Shown here: one piece after another, positions 21,044 through 26,014 of the stretch
Numbering within the stretch: the first letter of the stretch is position 1
How the letters are laid out: the number at the start of each line of letters is the position of its first letter
Origin: Bin80 sp022820435
GTDB lineage: Bacteria; Bacteroidota; Rhodothermia; Rhodothermales; Bin80
Assembly (NCBI GenBank): GCA_022820435.1
Contig: JAJEFL010000206.1
Coordinates: forward strand, 1 to 26,014
DNA length: 26,014 nt
Direction: 5' to 3'
Position numbers and translations under genes: made by a program
The notes under the pieces: generated by a model
Seen by the model: the letters and a program-made list of their open reading frames with translations, nothing else
Told to the model about the DNA's origin: nothing
The model's database searches: none

Positions 21044-22834
21044 TTAAAATGTGGGGGTATGGACCGGGCGAAGCCTGAAGGCATCATCCAGTTGTTTCAG
21101 TGCCGGGATTTTTGCTTTGAGTTTCTGGAACTCGGTATTCGGATCTACATCTGTGGATGGAAACAGGTCCGGGCGTGCAGTGAATTTTACGCGCATATTC
21201 GATAGTCCGGGCAGGGACCGCATCGCTTCGGCAATGGCCTGTTGTACGGTTTCGTGATTTAGAAGTGCGATCTGAACTTCATCCCGTACTGCCACTTCCA
21301 GACATTGATCATGCACGCCGGTGACACGGGAATTTTGCAGTGCATTGCTTCCCTGCAGATCCGGTCGCTGCAGGATGGCGTTTTGGACATGATTCCAGTT
21401 CTCTGCGAGATCTACCTGGGGGGGTGCAGGTGCCGGGGGCATTTCCGGGGCTGGCACAACCGGCTGGCGGTTTTTTCGATTGTGTTTTCGTTGTTCCAGT
21501 GCCGACACTCCACTCATGGGTGCGGAGGTAGTGGATTTACGAGGGGAGCGGTGCGGCGGTGTTCCGGATGGATCTGCAGTCTGGGGCTTTTGTGGCGGGA
21601 TGGAATTCTGGACGGGTACAGGTTGACTTGTGACGGGAGCCGGAATTTGCTGGACAGGGGCTGCCGGCTGCGGACTTGGCCCCGCGTGTTCCAGTCGGCG
21701 GATCTGTTCCAGAGCTTCAGAGAGGTCCACGCTCTCTCCCAGATGGGTCATCTTGGCGAGAGCCAGTTCGACGGCCAGTCGCGGGGATGAGGATACCGGG
21801 AGTCGGGTCTGGGTTTCATCAATCACCATCAGAAGCCGGAGGAGTGTGGTTTCGGTGAATGCATTTGCGGTCTCGGTATAGCGGCTTCTGAGGTTTTTGC
21901 TCACATCCGCCAGCGCATGTTCTCCCAGGGTAATCGTAATTAACAGATTGCGTACATGTTCGGCCAGGCCGCCCAGAAATTCCCTGATATCGTATCCATC
22001 TGCAATAATTCGTTCTGCCAGACCGAGGATGTCTCCTGTTGCCTGTTCGGTGATGTACCGGGTTGCCTCAAAATACAGTTCTACATCCACGACCCGCAGG
22101 GCATCGGTCAGCGTGGAGTATTTTAAGTCGGATCCGCAGAGTGCAACGGCCTGATCGAAGACGCTGAGCGCATCCCGCAGGGCACCGTCTCCTTTATGGG
22201 CAATCAGATGGAGGGAGTCTTCATCTGCGGTCATTCCTTCGCCTTCGCAAATTCTGGCTAAATGCTGGACGATCTCATTGGTGGGGATCCGCCGGAAATC
22301 AAAGCGCTGGCAGCGGGAGAGGATTGTGGGGAGTACTTTGTGCGGTTCTGTGGTCGCAAAAATGAACAGCACATGCGGGGGTGGCTCCTCCAGTGTCTTC
22401 AGCAGTGCATTAAAGGCTGCATTGCTGAGCATATGCACTTCGTCAATGATATAAACCTTTCGGCGGCCTCCCTGCGGCAGGATTCGAACATTTTCCCGCA
22501 GATCCCGAATATCTTCCACTTTATTATTGGAGGCGGCATCAATCTCAAAAATACTCAGGCTCCGCTGTGTTTCAAAATCATCACACGAGGGGCAATTCAG
22601 GCAGGGTTCGACTTCCCCGTCCGGGTTCCCCGTACAATTGATCGCTTTGGCAAGGATTCTGGCGGCGGTTGTTTTTCCAACCCCGCGCGGCCCTGTGAAG
22701 AGATAGGCATGTGCAATTCGCTCCAGTCGGAGAGCATTGATCAGTGCCTGCGCCACATGCGCCTGCGCCACCAGCTCTCTAAAGCGCTGCGGGCGGTATT
22801 TGCGTGCAGTAACCAGATACTGGGACTTCGCCAT
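21044..22834 (-). CDS. dnaX: DNA polymerase III subunit gamma/tau
   Basis: The product (596 residues from the ATG at 22834) is the clamp-loader ATPase of the replicative polymerase. I chose this start because the protein then begins MAKSQYLVTARKYRPQRF, the usual DnaX N-terminus; an upstream in-frame start at 22873 would add 13 residues of no family likeness. Walker A is GPRGVGKT (48-55), the zinc module has Cys67, Cys78, Cys81 and Cys84, Walker B is VYIIDEVH (127-134), and the SRC sensor is in ILSRCQRF. After about residue 370 the sequence becomes a Pro/Gln-rich linker and then a tau-like C-terminal domain. A slippery heptamer, A AAA AAC, lies in the linker in the reading frame (codons about 453-455), raising the question of a shorter gamma form. 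It heads the dnaX-ybaB-recR unit. Confidence 0.96.
   Translation of the reverse strand: MAKSQYLVTARKYRPQRFRELVAQAHVAQALINALRLERIAHAYLFTGPRGVGKTTAARILAKAINCTGNPDGEVEPCLNCPSCDDFETQRSLSIFEIDAASNNKVEDIRDLRENVRILPQGGRRKVYIIDEVHMLSNAAFNALLKTLEEPPPHVLFIFATTEPHKVLPTILSRCQRFDFRRIPTNEIVQHLARICEGEGMTADEDSLHLIAHKGDGALRDALSVFDQAVALCGSDLKYSTLTDALRVVDVELYFEATRYITEQATGDILGLAERIIADGYDIREFLGGLAEHVRNLLITITLGEHALADVSKNLRSRYTETANAFTETTLLRLLMVIDETQTRLPVSSSPRLAVELALAKMTHLGESVDLSEALEQIRRLEHAGPSPQPAAPVQQIPAPVTSQPVPVQNSIPPQKPQTADPSGTPPHRSPRKSTTSAPMSGVSALEQRKHNRKNRQPVVPAPEMPPAPAPPQVDLAENWNHVQNAILQRPDLQGSNALQNSRVTGVHDQCLEVAVRDEVQIALLNHETVQQAIAEAMRSLPGLSNMRVKFTARPDLFPSTDVDPNTEFQKLKAKIPALKQLDDAFRLRPVHTPTF
21470..21476 (-). 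promoter_or_regulatory. possible -1 ribosomal frameshift heptamer in dnaX
   Basis: Minus-strand A AAA AAC is set in the zero frame as CGA AAA AAC, the X XXY YYZ arrangement used for -1 frameshifting. In E. coli dnaX an A AAA AAG in a comparable place makes gamma. Here the -1 frame stays open for about 50 codons before a TGA, and I found no clear stimulatory hairpin, so the site is only a candidate. Confidence 0.25.
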
Positions 22835-22910
22835 AGATTTTTTCGGGGATCCGTGCAAAACTGCGTTTTGCAATGCAACAAAGGTTTGTTCAAGGGGTTC
22901 AAACTCAAAA

Positions 22911-22932
22911 TAAAGATATTATCGTATCTTTA
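22911..22932. promoter_or_regulatory. symmetric element between divergent dnaX and STAS genes
   Basis: TAAAGATA (22911-22918) and TATCTTTA (22925-22932) form a perfect 8-bp inverted repeat with a 6-nt spacer. Read outward on either strand, each arm begins TAtcTTTA, near the Bacteroidota -7 box TAnnTTTG. It may therefore be two back-to-back promoter elements or an operator. No -33 TTG at normal spacing was found on either strand. Confidence 0.45.
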
Positions 22933-23002
22933 GCAGGTGTTGGAGGGGGGAGTGGTGCAGCGTTTCGCTATTTTACCAGGGATTTTAGAACAACGAACTA
23001 TT

Positions 23003-23338
23003 ATGAGTCTTAACATAACATGGGAATTTGAAGATGGCATCAGGGTTTCGATGCTCAATGGCCGGATAGACAGCCGCAATGCCTTGCTGTTCAAGGAGAC
23101 GGTTGTGGGGGGGCTTGAGGCGGGGGACAGTGCATTGATTCTGGATTTTACCGGTCTTGACTATATCAGCAGTGCAGGGCTGCGGGTGGTGCTTGAACTG
23201 GCCAAGATGTACAGTGCGCCCAAGCAATTCTCAATCTGTGGTTTATCTTCTGCGGTGCAGGAGGTTTTCGAGATCAGTGGATTCACCCAGATCATCAAAT
23301 TGCACAAGACGCTTCAGCAGGCCAGGGAGTCTCTGTAA
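23003..23338 (+). CDS. STAS-domain anti-sigma factor antagonist
   Basis: Counting from the ATG at 23003, the product is 111 residues, nearly all of it one STAS domain. The frame is open further upstream to 22937, but the extra residues are unlike the family, and the domain begins naturally at SLNITWEFEDGIRVSMLNGR. The core LILDFTGLDYISSAGLRVVL (46-64) holds the Ser site phosphorylated in SpoIIAA and RsbV. The C-terminal helix is FEISGFTQIIKLHKTLQQA. Such proteins release a sigma factor or partner when unphosphorylated. No anti-sigma kinase (RsbW/SpoIIAB) or PP2C phosphatase gene is adjacent, so its partner lies elsewhere. It is divergent from dnaX and precedes the aminotransferase by 53 nt. 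Confidence 0.9.
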   Translation: MSLNITWEFEDGIRVSMLNGRIDSRNALLFKETVVGGLEAGDSALILDFTGLDYISSAGLRVVLELAKMYSAPKQFSICGLSSAVQEVFEISGFTQIIKLHKTLQQARESL

Positions 23339-23391
23339 GCCTCGCAATTTTTTCTGGGTGCATACGTTCTTGTACGTAAGGCAGTGGAAGT

Positions 23392-24765
23392 ATGGCTAGA
23401 TCTGAACCGAAGCCGACCGCAGTTTCGCTGGATGACCGTTCTTCGGTATTACATCCGTTTACGCCGCTCGGTACCTACGAGCCCATGGTGTTTACGCATG
23501 GGCGGGGAGCGTGGGTGTATGATGAGCATGGCAACCGCCTTTTGGAGGGGGTTGCCGGGTTATGGTCGGCTTCGCTTGGTTTCAGTGAGCAGCGTCTGGT
23601 AGATGCGGCCTACCGGCAGTTCCGTAAACTGCCGTTTATGCACATGTTTGCCTCGGCGAGTCACCCGCCCGGTGTGGCCTTGGCAAAGGAATTGCTCCGA
23701 TTGGCACCGGTTCCCATGGCCAGAGTGTTCTTTGCGAACTCCGGTTCGGAGGCCATTGATTCGGCGGTGAAGATGATCTGGTTCCTTAACAACGCACTTG
23801 GTCGCTCGCAGAAGAAAAAAATGATTGCCCGGCGGGATGCCTACCATGGTTCGCTGATTGCCTCTTCAAGTCTGACGGGATTGCCCAAGAACCACAAGTT
23901 GTTTGATCTGCCACTTCCCGGTTTCCTGCACACCGCGAAGCCGCATCATTACCGGTTCGCGCATGAGGGCGAATCGGAGCGGGAATTCAGTTCCCGATTA
24001 GCTTCGGAACTGGACGCACAGATTATGGAGGAGGGGCCGGAAACGGTGGCGGCATTTTTTGCGGAACCCATCATGGGCGTTGGCGGGGTGATCCTTCCGC
24101 CGGAGGGGTATTTTAAAGAGATTCAGCGCGTGCTGAAGAAGCATGATGTACTTCTGGTTGCCGATGAGGTGATCTGCGGGTTTGGCCGGACGGGGAATAT
24201 GTGGGGGAGTCAGACGGTTGGCATGCAGCCGGATATGCTGATCACCGCGAAGGCGCTCTCGGCCTCGTATCTGCCGATCTCGGCGGTGATGGTAAATCAG
24301 AAGGTGTATGATGCATTAGAGTCGGGCAGTGATCGGGTGGGGATGTTTGCGCACGGTATGACGTATACGGGGCATCCTGTGTCCGCGGCGGTGGCTCTGG
24401 AATGTATAAAAATCTACGAGCGGGATAAGATCCTGTCTCATGTGCGCAAGGTTGGTCCTTTGCTTCAGAAGGGGTTGCGGAAGCGGGTGGCTCGGCATCC
24501 GCTTGTCGGGGAGGTGCGTGGCATCGGGATGGTTGCAGGGGTGGAACTGGTTGCGGATAAGTCGACTCGTCGGTCCTTTCCGGCTTCGGATCAGATGGGG
24601 ATCAGGCTTCGTGCGGAAGCGATCCGTCGGGGTTTAATTTTGCGTGCGATTGGGGATACGATTGGGATTTCGCCGCCGCTGATCCTCACGGAGAGGGAGA
24701 TTGAGTTTCTGGTGGACACGCTTTGCGCCTCACTGGACGCATTACATGCGTCCCTGAGCGAATGA
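23392..24765 (+). CDS. class-III pyridoxal-phosphate aminotransferase (omega-aminotransferase type)
   Basis: The 457-residue enzyme has the whole class-III pattern: GRGAWVYDEHGNRLLEGVAG (37-56), FFANSGSEAIDSAVKM (113-128) for phosphate binding, RRDAYHGSLIASSSLTG (147-163), LLVADEVICGFGRTG (254-268) with Asp258 contacting the PLP nitrogen, and ITAKALSASYLPISAVMV (284-301) with the Schiff-base Lys287. The run THGRGAWVYDEHGNRLL is also seen in beta-alanine:pyruvate- and putrescine-type enzymes, but amine donor and acceptor cannot be fixed from sequence. It is cytoplasmic, probably dimeric. Downstream 24777-24793 forms only a short 5-bp hairpin without a T run, so the terminator is unclear. After it the housekeeping gene order ends and an accessory patch begins. 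Confidence 0.93.
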   Translation: MARSEPKPTAVSLDDRSSVLHPFTPLGTYEPMVFTHGRGAWVYDEHGNRLLEGVAGLWSASLGFSEQRLVDAAYRQFRKLPFMHMFASASHPPGVALAKELLRLAPVPMARVFFANSGSEAIDSAVKMIWFLNNALGRSQKKKMIARRDAYHGSLIASSSLTGLPKNHKLFDLPLPGFLHTAKPHHYRFAHEGESEREFSSRLASELDAQIMEEGPETVAAFFAEPIMGVGGVILPPEGYFKEIQRVLKKHDVLLVADEVICGFGRTGNMWGSQTVGMQPDMLITAKALSASYLPISAVMVNQKVYDALESGSDRVGMFAHGMTYTGHPVSAAVALECIKIYERDKILSHVRKVGPLLQKGLRKRVARHPLVGEVRGIGMVAGVELVADKSTRRSFPASDQMGIRLRAEAIRRGLILRAIGDTIGISPPLILTEREIEFLVDTLCASLDALHASLSE

Positions 24766-24810
24766 TTTCTTAAGGTCCGCTGATCCTGAGCGGCGGCGCG
24801 GTGTTCCGTA

Positions 24811-25227
24811 ATGATGCAGGTTGCGTGCGCTGCCTTTATTCGTTCATTTTTCGTCAGACGTCGTGCCGCTCGTACAAATCATGGACGGGCGGATCCAATT
24901 GGCTTTCTTTTCTATTCTTTGGAGGGATTTGTTGATGGCCTGCGGGAGCACTTTGTTTACAATGAATTCCGAAGGTACGCGCTGTCATCGGCCATGCGTC
25001 GTCGCCGTGAGGTAGCCCTGATTCTCGGTCAGACAGGTAATGTAATTCCCAGGATAGCCATACGAGATCTGAGACCAGATGTGGTCAGATTGTACTCAAC
25101 AAAGACCGCCAAAACGTTAATTCGCGACTTGAACCGGCTGGTTGAGAAAGATTTCCTGGAGATCACGGAGGGCGGCTACAGGATAAAAATTAGCCAGATG
25201 CATGCATTCGGGTTTCCGCATGCCTAA
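24811..25227 (+). pseudogene. Fic family protein, C-terminal remnant
   Basis: The frame gives 138 residues, of which the part from about residue 28 (DPIGFLFYSLEGFVDGLREH) to the end matches the tail of Fic-domain AMPylase-like proteins: a helical linker and then a winged-helix module, VVRLYSTKTAKTLIRDLNRL followed by VEKDFLEITEGGYRI. The Fic catalytic core HPFxxGNGRxxR and the N-terminal inhibitory region are missing, and the first 27 residues look unrelated. I read this as a truncated gene whose 5' part was lost. It cannot be an active AMPylase. A small protein made of the winged helix alone is possible. The identification is by pattern memory. Confidence 0.55.
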
Positions 25228-25448
25228 GATTAGACACTTCTCTATCGACAGCTTGTATCCCCAGATCAGATTCATTGAACGTACAGGAGGATGGGGGCTG
25301 GAGTGTACATCCAAAGCAACATCTTGAACAACTTACTGATGCCTTACACTTCACTCGGTCTTTCCGACCAACAGTGGGGCATCAAATTGCATGGAATCTT
25401 GTCTTCACTCTTGATGACAAAATCAAATTCCCCCAGATCAACGGATAG
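25220..25448 (+). pseudogene. small hypothetical gene, probably frameshifted
   Basis: An ATG at 25220 overlaps the Fic fragment stop and opens MPKIRHFSIDSLYPQIRFIE. Near 25280 the protein-like reading moves to another frame, VQEDGGWSVHPKQHLEQLTD followed by ALHFTRSFRPTVGHQIAWNL, to a TAG at 25446-25448. Together they would make about 75 residues, which suggests one gene broken by a single-base change. The second frame is itself open further upstream, so a natural frame without damage is also possible. I recognise no family. Being in a patch with a Fic remnant supports decay. Confidence 0.35.
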
Positions 25449-25459
25449 ATCGTTGGCGA

Positions 25460-25954
25460 TTAGCCAGCAATGAATGTACCGTAGGTGAGGATGAAGGTAA
25501 GTATGCCGCCGACACCTGCGATCAGCCAGATCAGGAGTCGATACCGGCTGTCCAAGAGTTTGCCGAGCGCCTCCAGTTGCGCCTGATTAGACTCCTTAAG
25601 CGCCTGATTAGACTCCTTAAGCGCCCCCAGTTGCGCCTGATTAGATTCCTTTAGCGCCTCCAGTTGCGCCTGATTAGACTCCTTAAGTGCCTGATTAGAC
25701 TCCTTAAGTGCTTCCAGTTGCGCCTGATTAGTTGCGGCGAGGGATGCGAACTGCGTTTGCGTCGTCTCGGCGAGGGATGCGAGTTGAGCCTGCAATGCGT
25801 CCAGTTGTGCACCGAACCGGGCAATCGTATTAATTCCAGCCATGTTGAAAATCTCGTTACCGAGTTCGTTGGTCTCGTGGGATCTTAGCCCCTCCTTCTG
25901 CAGTTTCCTCAGCAGTTCGTGGAGTCGGTTTGTGTTCGTTGATAGTTCAGACAT
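25460..25954 (-). CDS. repeat-built coiled-coil protein with C-terminal membrane anchor
   Basis: The product is 164 residues from the ATG at 25954 (a GTG at 25960 could add two). The N-terminal part is a helix-rich head (LSTNTNRLHELLRKLQKEG). Then a coiled coil of tandem copies of NQAQLEALKES (11 residues) and NQALKES (7 residues) occupies the middle, preceded by degenerate versions (LQAQLASLAETTQTQFASLA). The C-terminus is one membrane segment, LLIWLIAGVGGILTFILTYG, ending in FIAG. The order head, coiled coil, C-terminal anchor suggests a tail-anchored rod; which side it faces is not clear. The repeats are almost identical at DNA level, so recent expansion is likely. I do not recognise a named family. 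Confidence 0.65.
   Translation of the reverse strand: MSELSTNTNRLHELLRKLQKEGLRSHETNELGNEIFNMAGINTIARFGAQLDALQAQLASLAETTQTQFASLAATNQAQLEALKESNQALKESNQAQLEALKESNQAQLGALKESNQALKESNQAQLEALGKLLDSRYRLLIWLIAGVGGILTFILTYGTFIAG
25569..25731 (-). repeat. tandem 33-bp and 21-bp in-frame repeats inside the coiled-coil gene
   Basis: Six copies of GCCTGATTAG (plus strand) begin at 25581, 25602, 25635, 25668, 25689 and 25722. The spacings are 21, 33, 33, 21 and 33 bp, all multiples of three. Copies differ at only a few bases. The 33-bp unit encodes 11 residues and the 21-bp unit 7, so each gain or loss keeps the frame. Confidence 0.85.
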
Positions 25955-26014
25955 AATCACTCAAACAAGATACAATGTTTTTGGTTCATTTGTTGACGTT
26001 TGTCAGAAACACTA

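Noticed and set aside
22262..22933. 223-codon plus-strand frame opposite dnaX
   Set aside because: Antisense to the Walker A region of dnaX, without family likeness.
24777..24793. Terminator after the aminotransferase
   Set aside because: Stem of only 5 bp, 7-nt loop and no T run.
25569..25731. Possible CRISPR array
   Set aside because: Repeats are contiguous, in-frame and of two lengths with no unique spacers; they encode the coiled coil.

Overview
The window looks like chromosomal DNA of a bacterium from the Bacteroidota/FCB assemblage, most likely the Rhodothermota/Balneolota side. The main reasons are a complete, very large SprA (the outer-membrane translocon of the type IX secretion system), a DUF2480 protein typical of Bacteroidota, and a promoter of the Bacteroidota form (TTG, spacer, TAnnTTT) before the gene at 5352. 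No plasmid or phage structural genes are visible. Lineage is inferred from gene content only; no rRNA is present.

Layout. 1-2010: the 3' end of clpP, a tRNA-Glu(CTC) on the minus strand, then a cysteine desulfurase followed closely by a DUF2480 gene. 2011-3885: a disturbed patch with an N-terminal fragment of a DNA methyltransferase joined directly to the last two domains (D5 and D6) of a group II intron whose remainder is absent, then a 58-aa ORF, a complete SDR oxidoreductase and a 50-aa ORF. 3882-5231 (minus): a chorismate mutase and the transglycosylase MltG. 5352-7343 (plus): a secreted protein, a membrane-anchored LytR_C protein, rsfS and a lipoprotein, the last three overlapping. 7344-8362: a second loose patch with a small membrane/coiled-coil protein. 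8363-17069 (minus): sprA followed after 4 nt by lipB. 17184-20129 (plus): an NTF2-like lipoprotein, an SDR protein, a 38-aa membrane peptide missing from ordinary ORF lists, and a sodium:solute symporter. 20091-22834 (minus): the classical dnaX-ybaB-recR cluster. 23003-24765 (plus): a STAS-domain protein and a class-III aminotransferase. 24811-26014: a third accessory patch with a Fic C-terminal remnant, a probably frameshifted small gene and a coiled-coil membrane protein built from internal 33-bp and 21-bp repeats.

How it fits together. Most of the window is housekeeping: proteolysis, sulfur mobilisation, ribosome silencing, lipoylation, peptidoglycan processing, protein secretion, and DNA replication and repair. 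The unusual material sits in three short patches between housekeeping operons (2011-3885, 7344-8362, 24811-26014), which contain gene fragments, an orphan intron tail, repeats and small membrane proteins. I did not find a complete new defence or mobile system. The best leads are the orphan intron tail fused to the methyltransferase fragment, the 38-aa peptide beside the symporter, the symmetric element between dnaX and the STAS gene, and the repeat-built coiled-coil gene.
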